This document shows, piece after piece, positions 1 to 6,877 of a stretch of DNA of 11,589 nucleotides. The translations under genes and the position numbers were made by a program. Location: assembly GCA_965658595.1 (NCBI GenBank), contig CBFHSW010000052.1, positions 1 through 11,589 of the forward strand, given 5' to 3'. Each line of letters starts with the position of its first letter. Position 1 is the stretch's first letter. A model generated the notes under the pieces. It had not been told where the DNA came from, ran no database searches, and was given only the letters and a program-made list of their open reading frames with translations. The DNA is from UBA1858 sp965658595. GTDB taxonomy: Bacteria > Pseudomonadota > Gammaproteobacteria > UBA4575.

Positions 1-2
1 AA

Positions 3-692
3 ATGAATAAGGGTTACAGTGTTGTGATTCCAGCTTATAACGCTGAGCACACACTTGCAGATGCATTGTCATCGATCCTTGCTCAATCATCTCCTGCGCA
101 AAATATTATTGTAGTAGATGATGGCTCTGATGATAATACCGCACAGGTTGCCCGCTCCGCTGATGGCAATATAACGGTGATTAAGCAGCAAAATAAAGGT
201 TGTGGCGCAGCCACTAATGCTGGGCTCGCTGTTGTCAAAACTGAATATTGTGCATTCCTTGATGCGGATGATATCTGGCGGCCACATAAAGCTGAGATAC
301 AACTTCAAATGCTTGCTGAGCATAATGAGATATCAATGCTATGTGCGCAAGTGCGTACCTTTAGAGAAATTTTTGATCAAGCAGAGATTGAAGCTTCTAC
401 CCAAACACCGGTCGATTTATGGGGACGTACAACCATGATGATACGCACTCAAGATGCTTTACAGATTGGAGACGTCATTGATCCAATCGGTGGACGTGGT
501 GATATGGTTGACTGGATGGCTAGAGGAAAAGATTTAGGCTTCAAGTATCATATGCAAAATCAGGTCTTAGCCTATCGAAGAATACGCAAAGGCAGTTTAT
601 CTTATGGCCGTGATAAGGATAAAGATAAAGGTTATTTGCAAGTCATAAAGTTGGCATTAGAGCGAAAGCGAGCTCAGCAAAGTCGCTCTTAA
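3..692 (+). CDS. Family 2 (GT-A) glycosyltransferase
   Basis: This is a 229-residue GT-A fold glycosyltransferase, expected to move a sugar from a nucleotide-sugar donor to an unknown acceptor in the cytoplasm. It opens with the family signature VVIPAYN (residues 7-13). VVDDGSDDNT (37-46) binds the nucleotide, and the DxD-type metal motif DADD is at 87-90. A GRGDMVDW segment (164-171) occupies the place where GT2 enzymes carry the acceptor-side motif. The length is short but normal for a single-domain GT2, and no membrane helix is visible. The start ATG sits two bases inside the window, so its ribosome binding site cannot be judged, but the family motif begins right after it. The C-terminus carries a small GATAAR repeat encoding DKDKDK. 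The next gene starts 18 bases downstream on the same strand, so the two are probably co-transcribed. The fold is certain; donor and acceptor are unknown. Confidence 0.9.
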   Translation: MNKGYSVVIPAYNAEHTLADALSSILAQSSPAQNIIVVDDGSDDNTAQVARSADGNITVIKQQNKGCGAATNAGLAVVKTEYCAFLDADDIWRPHKAEIQLQMLAEHNEISMLCAQVRTFREIFDQAEIEASTQTPVDLWGRTTMMIRTQDALQIGDVIDPIGGRGDMVDWMARGKDLGFKYHMQNQVLAYRRIRKGSLSYGRDKDKDKGYLQVIKLALERKRAQQSRS

Positions 693-710
693 TAGTGAGT
701 ATAAAATAAT

Positions 711-2240
711 ATGTCAGAGTTTTTACTCAAACACATTACTCGACGCGTAACGCCCAATGCAGAACTCTCGGCATTGATCAGTATTGCAAGATTGCCTGAT
801 GCCCAAGCGCTTGAGGTTTGGACTGAGTGGTGCCAGCAACATAATCTCGACGATATCAATTGGCAGGTACACAAAGTACTTGCGCGTATCGGCACAAAAA
901 TTTCACACATCGCTCCCGAATGTTCTTATCAGCCACGTGTAGAGGGTTTAACTAAAGCGCATTGGACACATTCTCAGCTTATGCTCCGAGCCTCACGGCA
1001 AGGTTTGAAGATTTTGATCGATGCATCTATACCAGTGATGTTGCTTAAAGGGGCTGCTGCTTCCTATACAAATTCAGTTGCTACTTCGCGAGTATCAGAT
1101 GGTGCGCATGTTATGAGTGATATGGATGTGTTAGTGCCAAGAATGCTTTATCCGAAAGCAATTCATGTTTTATATGGGGCAGGTTGGCGATGTAAAGAAT
1201 CAGTAGAAATGAGTGCGATACGATGGCGTTTTTCACCAGGCGTGAATGTATATAAGTCTCCCCATGGAGATTTGGATGTTCACCATCAACCTATTCATGG
1301 AGCCTATGTTAGTCAGTCTGTGCTTGATCGATGTTGGCAGCGTGCCCAAATAATTAATTACCATGGTTTATCAGTCAGAATACCGGCCATAGCTGATCAG
1401 ATTGTTTTTGCAGCCAGTCATGCAGCATGCAAATCGAGACTAGAAGATTGTTCTGCTAGTTGGGTGTTTGACCTGCAGCAATTACTTACCCATAGAGATC
1501 ACCAGGAAAATTACCATACAGATGTGCAGGCGGATGACTTACTTAATAGTGCCTGTGAGTTTAATCAATTATTGGCGCTCAGAGCATGTATTAAATATCT
1601 AGTCTCGATTAATCCGGATCAACACCTGCAAAATTTACTTGCTAATCTTATGCAGCCCGCACTGGGTATATTTTCCTATTTGGAGTTTAACCGTCACTCA
1701 CTTGCACCACGATCGAGAATCATTGCACGATATTTGTTACCAGTGATGTCTGCTATGAATGCATTTTTTAATATGCGGCCTAGCAATTCTTCATCAGCTT
1801 ATGGAGGTGAAAATAAATGGGATGTGATTAATAAGTTAAAGCCTGTAAAGCAAGCACCAAAGAAATTGTTTGCATTAGCTCTTCCAGAAGAATGTAAGCG
1901 TAATCAGAACCGACATGAAGTTGTGTGTCGTTTGCCTGAGAGTGCAACGCGGCTTAAAAATCTGCGATGTTACATTGAAATTGAATCATATTCTGCTCAT
2001 AAGGGTCGATATAAATTAGATATTGCTATTAATCATGAAGCCTGTGCACGTCTCAATTGTCATGTCACAGGTCAACAGCAGTCAAATATAATCAGGTTTT
2101 GTGTGCCCATCACTGCTGATATACAAATAATAACAATAGAGGCCATCTCAAAATACACGCTCACAGCACAGGCTACAGCACAGCAGTGTCATGAATGGCA
2201 GCCACTGAGATTTAATATAAAAAATATGTTTATTTGCTAA
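711..2240 (+). CDS. Nucleotidyltransferase-fold protein (NTP_transf_5 type) with C-terminal extension
   Basis: This 509-residue protein has the marks of the uncharacterised nucleotidyltransferase family NTP_transf_5. It has LLKGAA (111-116), corresponding to the hG[GS] nucleotide loop. The acidic pair is in SDMDVLV (D137 and D139), and a third acidic strand is DLDVHH (187-192). These together form the usual metal-binding triad, so the domain should be active on a nucleotide, though the substrate is unknown. Family members sit in capsule, exopolysaccharide and ribosomal-peptide (for example lasso peptide) loci. A helical region follows to about residue 370, then about 130 residues that look beta-rich and match nothing I recognise. 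The ATG is preceded by only a weak purine stretch, so translation may be coupled to the glycosyltransferase upstream. Its 3' end overlaps the convergent clpB by 11 bases. The family call is fairly sure; the function is not. Confidence 0.8.
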   Translation: MSEFLLKHITRRVTPNAELSALISIARLPDAQALEVWTEWCQQHNLDDINWQVHKVLARIGTKISHIAPECSYQPRVEGLTKAHWTHSQLMLRASRQGLKILIDASIPVMLLKGAAASYTNSVATSRVSDGAHVMSDMDVLVPRMLYPKAIHVLYGAGWRCKESVEMSAIRWRFSPGVNVYKSPHGDLDVHHQPIHGAYVSQSVLDRCWQRAQIINYHGLSVRIPAIADQIVFAASHAACKSRLEDCSASWVFDLQQLLTHRDHQENYHTDVQADDLLNSACEFNQLLALRACIKYLVSINPDQHLQNLLANLMQPALGIFSYLEFNRHSLAPRSRIIARYLLPVMSAMNAFFNMRPSNSSSAYGGENKWDVINKLKPVKQAPKKLFALALPEECKRNQNRHEVVCRLPESATRLKNLRCYIEIESYSAHKGRYKLDIAINHEACARLNCHVTGQQQSNIIRFCVPITADIQIITIEAISKYTLTAQATAQQCHEWQPLRFNIKNMFIC

Positions 2241-4824
2241 ACTCGATGGCACCATCATTCAGAATCGCTTGTATCTGATCACCAGCGACAAACTCTCCTG
2301 CTAATATTAACTTTGCTAATGGTTGTTCAATCAGTTCGACAATCGCTCTTTTTAGTGGACGTGCTCCATAGGCTCGATCAAATCCGCGTTGGGTAATTAA
2401 ATTCATAGCGTCTTCACTGACATTCAGTATTAACTCGCGTGTCGCTAGACGTGAGTTTAAAGCGATTAGTTGTATGCGTGTAATGGCTGCGATTTGTTGT
2501 TCACCAAGAGGTTTAAAAATAACTGTTTCATCAATACGATTTAGAAACTCTGGTCTGAACACATGTCGTAGATCTTCTTCTAGTAGATGACGTAAGTTTT
2601 CCTCATAGTCTGAAGAATCTTCCATTAATTCTTGAGAGGCTGCTGTTAGGATTTTGTCACTAGCAATATTGGATGTCATCACGATCACGGTATTGCGAAA
2701 GTCTACTGTGCGACCATGGCTATCAGTTAAGCGCCCATCATCAAGTACTTGTAAAAATAAATTAAACACATCTGGATGCGCTTTTTCAATCTCATCAAAC
2801 AAGATAACACTATAGGGTTTGCGTCTGACAGCTTCTGTGAGTATGCCGCCCTCTTCGAAACCAACATAGCCTGGAGGTGCGCCGACTAAACGCGATACTG
2901 AATGCTTTTCCATATATTCAGACATGTCGATACGGATCATGGCTTCTTCACTATCAAATAGAAATTCAGCTAATGTTTTACATAACTCTGTTTTACCAAC
3001 ACCAGTAGGACCCAGCATTAAGAAAGAACTATTGGGGCGGTTTTGTTCCGATAAACCAGCACGTGATCGACGTATAGCATTAGCTACGGCACTCACTGCA
3101 TTGTCTTGTCCTACTACGCGCTCACTCAATTGTTGTTCCATTAGTAATAGCTTCTCTTGTTCGCCGCTTAACATTTTACTGACTGGGATGCCTGTCCAGC
3201 GTGACACAACATCTGCAATTTCTTCACTATCAACTTTATTGCGCATGAGAGTTGTTGATTGTTCATCTGAGGCGGGCGCATCAGCTATTTGTTTCTCTAA
3301 CTCAGGAATAATGCCATATTGTAATTCTGACATTTTGCCCAGATCACCCTCACGATGAGCCAGTTCTAGGGCAGTGCGTGCTTCATCAAGCTGTTCTTTT
3401 AGATGTTGAACGCCTTGTAAAATGGCTTTGTCATTACGCCATATTTGTTCTAATTCTGAATACTCACGTTCATGCTCATCAATTTGCTTTTGTAAGTCTT
3501 GTAAACGTTGTTGAGAAGCTTTGTCTTGCTCTTTTTTCAGTGCTTCACATTCTATTTTCAATTGTATGAGGCGTCGTTCTAAACGATCCATCTTTTCGGG
3601 TTTAGAATCCATTTCCATGCGAATCTTAGAACCTGCTTCATCAATTAAATCGATAGCCTTATCAGGTAACTGACGATCTGCGATATATCTATGTGACAAA
3701 GTAGCGGCTGATACGATAGCAGGATCAGTAATTTCAATGCCATGATGAATTTCATAACGTTCTTTGAGTCCGCGTAGGATGGCAATAGTATCGATGACGT
3801 TCGGCTCATCGACAATAATTTTTTGAAAACGTCTTTCTAGTGCAGCGTCCTTCTCCATATATTGTCGATACTCATCCAGAGTAGTCGCACCCACACAATG
3901 TAATTCACCACGTGCCAGAGCGGGCTTCAGCATATTGCCCGCATCCATAGCGCCTTCTGATTTTCCGGCACCCACTAGCATATGGATCTCGTCTATAAAC
4001 AGAATGATTTGGTCTGGTTGTGTCGATAAATCTTTGAGTACTGCTTTTAGACGTTCCTCGAACTCACCACGAAATTTTGCACCAGCAATCAAGGCGCTTA
4101 GATCTAAAGAAAGTAAGCGTTTATTTTTCATGCCTTCAGGTACTTCACCATTAATGATGCGTTGGGCAAGGCCCTCAATAATAGCTGTTTTACCTACACC
4201 TGGTTCACCTATTAGGACGGGATTATTTTTTGTGCGGCGTTGCAAAACTTGTATTGCACGTCTAATTTCATCATCACGACCGATGACAGGATCTAATTTA
4301 TTCCCTCTAGCTTGTTCAGTAAGGTCGATAGTATATTTATCCAGTGCTTCACGTTGTTCTTCTGCACTTTGTGAATCAACCTGATGAGATTTTCGAATAT
4401 TATCTATCGCTGACTGTACGACGCTTTTATCTATTTTCAGTTGTTTAAAAGCTAGTCCTAACTCACCTTTTTCATCAAGTACGGCTAGAGCAAATGTTTC
4501 TGTAGCTATAAATTTATCTTGCCATTGTTGTGAGATTTTTTCACAGCGATTCAAACACGCATTAAGGTGTGAGGAAATAGACATTTCACCACTATGTGAA
4601 GACAGTCGTGGTAATGACTCTACTATTTGAGTACATGAACTTAACAGCTGGTTGGGCTCTATATTGGCCAGTCTATAAATGGCAGCAACATTACTATTTT
4701 CTTGTTTGAGTAAGGCTATGAGTAAATGAACAGGCTCTATCTGTGTATGATCAGATTGCACAGCTAATGATTGTGCTTCTTGTAACGCGTGTTGAAAGCT
4801 ATGAGTACATTTATCTATTTGCAT
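2230..4824 (-). CDS. clpB: ATP-dependent protein disaggregase ClpB (Hsp104 family)
   Basis: ClpB is a cytoplasmic hexameric AAA+ machine that, with DnaK/DnaJ/GrpE, threads aggregated proteins through its pore after heat stress. All domains are present in 864 residues (E. coli 857). The N-terminal Clp domain is at about 1-145. In AAA-1, Walker A GEPGVGKT is at 206-213, Walker B IILFIDE at 273-279, and the arginine-finger pair R331-R332 follows. The long coiled-coil middle domain (about 405-530) separates ClpB from ClpA and ClpX. In AAA-2, Walker A GPTGVGKT is at 605-612, Walker B VILFDE at 673-678, pore loop GYVG at 652-655 and sensor-2 GARPLKR at 820-826. Pore loop 1 reads KFRG, with Phe251 where E. 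coli has Tyr, a conservative aromatic swap. The ATG aligns with the E. coli start. A sigma-32-like promoter lies 37-63 bases upstream. The gene stands alone. Confidence 0.98.
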   Translation of the reverse strand: MQIDKCTHSFQHALQEAQSLAVQSDHTQIEPVHLLIALLKQENSNVAAIYRLANIEPNQLLSSCTQIVESLPRLSSHSGEMSISSHLNACLNRCEKISQQWQDKFIATETFALAVLDEKGELGLAFKQLKIDKSVVQSAIDNIRKSHQVDSQSAEEQREALDKYTIDLTEQARGNKLDPVIGRDDEIRRAIQVLQRRTKNNPVLIGEPGVGKTAIIEGLAQRIINGEVPEGMKNKRLLSLDLSALIAGAKFRGEFEERLKAVLKDLSTQPDQIILFIDEIHMLVGAGKSEGAMDAGNMLKPALARGELHCVGATTLDEYRQYMEKDAALERRFQKIIVDEPNVIDTIAILRGLKERYEIHHGIEITDPAIVSAATLSHRYIADRQLPDKAIDLIDEAGSKIRMEMDSKPEKMDRLERRLIQLKIECEALKKEQDKASQQRLQDLQKQIDEHEREYSELEQIWRNDKAILQGVQHLKEQLDEARTALELAHREGDLGKMSELQYGIIPELEKQIADAPASDEQSTTLMRNKVDSEEIADVVSRWTGIPVSKMLSGEQEKLLLMEQQLSERVVGQDNAVSAVANAIRRSRAGLSEQNRPNSSFLMLGPTGVGKTELCKTLAEFLFDSEEAMIRIDMSEYMEKHSVSRLVGAPPGYVGFEEGGILTEAVRRKPYSVILFDEIEKAHPDVFNLFLQVLDDGRLTDSHGRTVDFRNTVIVMTSNIASDKILTAASQELMEDSSDYEENLRHLLEEDLRHVFRPEFLNRIDETVIFKPLGEQQIAAITRIQLIALNSRLATRELILNVSEDAMNLITQRGFDRAYGARPLKRAIVELIEQPLAKLILAGEFVAGDQIQAILNDGAIEFSK

Positions 4825-4860
4825 GGGTCTTGCCTTATTTGCAATGAATCTACCAATTAG

Positions 4861-4887
4861 ATTTGGGCGTCAAGCAAATAATTCAAG
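4861..4887 (-). promoter_or_regulatory. Sigma-32-like heat-shock promoter of clpB
   Basis: Read on the minus strand, CTTGAAT (4887-4881) is followed after exactly 13 bases by CCCAAAT (4867-4861). This is close to the gammaproteobacterial sigma-32 consensus, CTTGAAA then CCCCAT-T with a 13-15 base spacer. It lies 37 bases before the clpB ATG. clpB is a classic member of the RpoH regulon, so position and function agree. No CIRCE-type inverted repeat (the HrcA operator) is visible here. Confidence 0.72.
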
Positions 4888-4945
4888 GGTACTTATGTGA
4901 TTTCGGGTATGAATTTTTTACAAATGTTATATGAGGTTTGAGTGC

Positions 4946-5483
4946 TTACTGGTCGTAACAGCACTCAGCCACTGATTGTAGGCGTTTAGCGTTGAGTATC
5001 TTGATGCTTTTTTTATCAGCTTGAATAAGACGTTGTTGCCTGAATTTAGTAATTATGCGGCTGACGGTTTCATCAGTAATTCCAAGATAGTTGGCAATTT
5101 GGCAACGTGTCATGCTCAGTTCAAATTCATTTGGTGACTGACCGCGTTGTTGTAAACGTACTGATAGATTCATAAAAAATGATGCAGAGTTTTTGCTCTG
5201 CATTACTGCGTGCCATGAGAAATAGCATATTTTGATCTTTGCAGATTTCATCACTGAGGAGTCCAATTAATTGGCGTTGTAATCCCTCAACGCGTAAACA
5301 TAGATTGTGTAACTCAGTGACGCGTAATTCACATACAATAGTGGTATCTAATGCTATTGCAGAACAGCTATGGATCTCGTTATCCATGCCATCCAATCCG
5401 AGCAATTCCCCTGGCAAGTGAAAGGCAAGTATCTGTTCATCACCATTTTTTATGGTGATTTTTACAGCAATATTCAAAAGCAC
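4946..5483 (-). pseudogene. fnr: Decayed FNR-type Crp/Fnr regulator: 5'-truncated and frameshifted
   Basis: Two minus-strand pieces together match FNR from about E. coli residue 75 to near the end. The first piece (5483 to about 5205) carries GDEQILAFHLPGELLGLDG from the sensor domain and TTIVCEL, whose Cys matches FNR Cys122, a [4Fe-4S] ligand. It runs to ARSNAEQK. The reading frame then shifts within CAAAAACTCTGCA near 5197-5205, where one base is in excess. The match resumes in the other frame as ASFFMNLSVRLQQRGQSP and continues through a good helix-turn-helix with the FNR-like recognition sequence ETVSR to the stop at 4946. The first 70-odd residues, including the three N-terminal cluster cysteines, are absent upstream in any frame, and an in-frame TGA lies about 30 bases before the GTG at 5483. 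Two independent lesions argue for a true pseudogene. The frameshift alone could be a homopolymer sequencing error. Confidence 0.85.
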
Positions 5484-5490
5484 TTTTAAT
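5461..5490 (+). promoter_or_regulatory. Possible sigma-70 promoter reading toward the terminator at 5521
   Basis: TTTACA (5461-5466) and TTTAAT (5485-5490) each match the -35 and -10 consensus at five of six positions, with an 18-base spacer. Transcription would start near 5497, pointing away from the fnr remnant. AT-rich DNA throws up such pairs by chance, so the support comes mainly from the intrinsic terminator immediately downstream on the same strand. Confidence 0.35.
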
Positions 5491-5496
5491 GGGAAC

Positions 5497-5550
5497 CTAT
5501 AAGAGGAATCTCAAATCGACAAGGCTGATTAACTATATCAGCCTTTTTTT
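5497..5550 (+). ncRNA. Candidate small RNA of about 55 nt
   Basis: A putative promoter (5461-5490) and a strong intrinsic terminator (5521-5550) bracket about 55 bases of plus-strand DNA with no credible coding frame. The predicted transcript has a single-stranded 5' part containing the purine run AAGAGGAA and ends in the terminator hairpin, the usual plan of a trans-acting bacterial small RNA. It resembles no RNA family I recognise. The alternative is that the terminator is left over from a plus-strand gene lost in the event that truncated fnr. Confidence 0.25.
5521..5550 (+). terminator. Strong Rho-independent terminator (plus strand)
   Basis: AAGGCTGAT (5521-5529) pairs perfectly with ATCAGCCTT (5537-5545) around a 7-base loop, followed directly by five more T. 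The U-tract exists only on the plus strand. On the minus strand the same hairpin is followed by GTCGATTTG, so it would stop the rpsF-to-hydrolase transcript poorly. No plus-strand gene is present upstream for it to serve. Confidence 0.8.
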
Positions 5551-5596
5551 ATGAATAATATGAGTCTATTTTAATCCTTAATTAATCTATACATGC

Positions 5597-5619
5597 TCGA
5601 TAGTTGGAAACAACATCGA
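5597..5619. other. Stem-loop with GNRA-type tetraloop
   Basis: TCGATaGTTG (5597-5606) pairs with CAACATCGA (5611-5619) through nine base pairs with one bulged A at 5602. The closing loop is GAAA on the plus strand and TTTC on the minus strand. It lies 22-45 bases beyond the stop of the minus-strand hydrolase gene, so it could protect the 3' end of that mRNA or be a weak terminator. No T-run follows on either strand. Confidence 0.5.
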
Positions 5620-5641
5620 AACGAATTAGCCTCACAATGAT

Positions 5642-6865
5642 CTATAGATTGAGAAACTTGAATAATGACCCGTCTAGGGAGCAGCGAAAAAGTGAATCAT
5701 GGTTTCTTGCAGCTTTCATGATAGTAGGTTGTACGTTTTCAATATTGATTATTTTTTTTGCTTGATGGGAGTCTATATAACAATCTTCACCATAGATCCA
5801 ATGTATCTGTGAGGTGATATCATAATGTTCTATAGTCTTCCTCAAATCTAATTGCTCTTCAGTAAAGTTTTTATTCATTCTTTCGACAATTTTTGGATAG
5901 GATATTTTTCTATTTTTTAGATTCTTGTGACTGATATCACCCATACCCGAGAAACATATAATATTATTTGCTTGCATTTTTAATCCATAATTGACAACGC
6001 CATAGCTCCCCAGCGAATAACAAAGAAGCGTTAATTTTTGAGTATTATATTTTTCACATAAGCTGTTGAGATATTGCAGACTATCTTCAAAACTATTTCC
6101 GTGCTGTTGAAATCCATTCATTCCGCTGAGACCTTGGTTGTCATGGCAAGTAATAAGATTGGTATTTTGTGATGCGAAGTACCGATCTATAGTCTCAATG
6201 GGTATGAGGCCAAAGGCATCTGATTTCTCAAGAAATAATATAACTGTACGACCAGATTGAGTGTCAGCACTATAATTAATTTCTTGATCTAAATTGTAAT
6301 TAATTAAAGGTCGCTTACAGTCTTTCTCTGGGCTGTTAAGCTGAACTAAATACTGACATGCTTCCTGTAAGAATATTTTTTCATCTGATGTATAAGAAAT
6401 ATTAAGATCTCGAATAAGTTGTAAAAGTGTCTTGTGCACAAAAGATGAATCTGGTGCTGAAAGTATGAGTCTTGCTAGCGGTAGGAGAGGTATTTTTTTA
6501 CGCGCTTTTTTGATCAAAAATTTCTTGAGTACTCTTGTGAATTGCTGAGTGTTATTTTTGAGTAACGAACATATCGCTAAATATAAGTAACTGCTAACAC
6601 GCTTGGGTTGTAGCTTTTGTAATTTTTCACAGGTTTTTTCAGCTTGATGATAGTTGCCATTATCAAAGTAATATTCAGTCAGTGCTGATAAGATTCGAGG
6701 ATTATCTTCGTTATGAGTGTCGAGTACTTCATACAGCTCTAGCTGATCTATGAATGTAGCGCTTTTCCATAACTTTCTTATATTGCTTGGCCACTTGGAT
6801 TGGGGTATGCCTTCTACAATCAATGATGACAAATGATCATATGTTTGTTGATTCTTAGTGAGCAT
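5642..6865 (-). CDS. TPR repeat protein fused to an alpha/beta-hydrolase-like domain
   Basis: I do not recognise this 407-residue protein as a named family. Residues 55-88 read as a good TPR unit (ALTEYYFDNGNYHQAEKTCE core) and 89-122 as a weaker second one, with more helix to about 175. From about 205 it looks like an alpha/beta hydrolase: a hydrophobic strand VILFLE, a nucleophile-elbow-like CYSLGSYG (281-288, candidate Ser284), an acid candidate in GEDCYID (359-365), and a late His in RNHDSL (388-392). The first small residue of the elbow is Cys rather than Gly. No signal peptide or membrane helix is seen, so it should be cytoplasmic. It begins 12 bases after alr with no clear ribosome binding site. 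Two sampled 60-base lines contain about 25 and 32 % G+C, against about 52 % in a dnaB line, which suggests acquired DNA. The substrate is unknown. Confidence 0.7.
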   Translation of the reverse strand: MLTKNQQTYDHLSSLIVEGIPQSKWPSNIRKLWKSATFIDQLELYEVLDTHNEDNPRILSALTEYYFDNGNYHQAEKTCEKLQKLQPKRVSSYLYLAICSLLKNNTQQFTRVLKKFLIKKARKKIPLLPLARLILSAPDSSFVHKTLLQLIRDLNISYTSDEKIFLQEACQYLVQLNSPEKDCKRPLINYNLDQEINYSADTQSGRTVILFLEKSDAFGLIPIETIDRYFASQNTNLITCHDNQGLSGMNGFQQHGNSFEDSLQYLNSLCEKYNTQKLTLLCYSLGSYGVVNYGLKMQANNIICFSGMGDISHKNLKNRKISYPKIVERMNKNFTEEQLDLRKTIEHYDITSQIHWIYGEDCYIDSHQAKKIINIENVQPTIMKAARNHDSLFRCSLDGSLFKFLNL

Positions 6866-6877
6866 TATTTGAATGTT

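Noticed and set aside
606..630. GATAAR triplet repeat at the end of the glycosyltransferase
   Set aside because: Only three units encoding DKDKDK; likely local slippage in a charged tail, not a functional repeat array.
2924..3358. A 144-residue plus-strand open frame opposite clpB
   Set aside because: Serine- and leucine-rich antisense composition typical of a shadow frame; no family features.
3935..4384. A 149-residue open frame on the plus strand opposite clpB
   Set aside because: It is a shadow of the clpB AAA-1 codons, with no recognisable domain, and the minus-strand gene is unquestionably real.
4946..5266. An intact short regulator starting at 5266 and containing only the helix-turn-helix
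   Set aside because: The first 35 or so residues of that frame are out-of-frame FNR sequence, so it reads as the back half of a frameshifted gene rather than a true small protein.
5490..5555. Short plus-strand peptide of about 20 residues from the ATG near 5489, running through the terminator
   Set aside because: No ribosome binding site precedes it, and its codons form the terminator hairpin and T-run.
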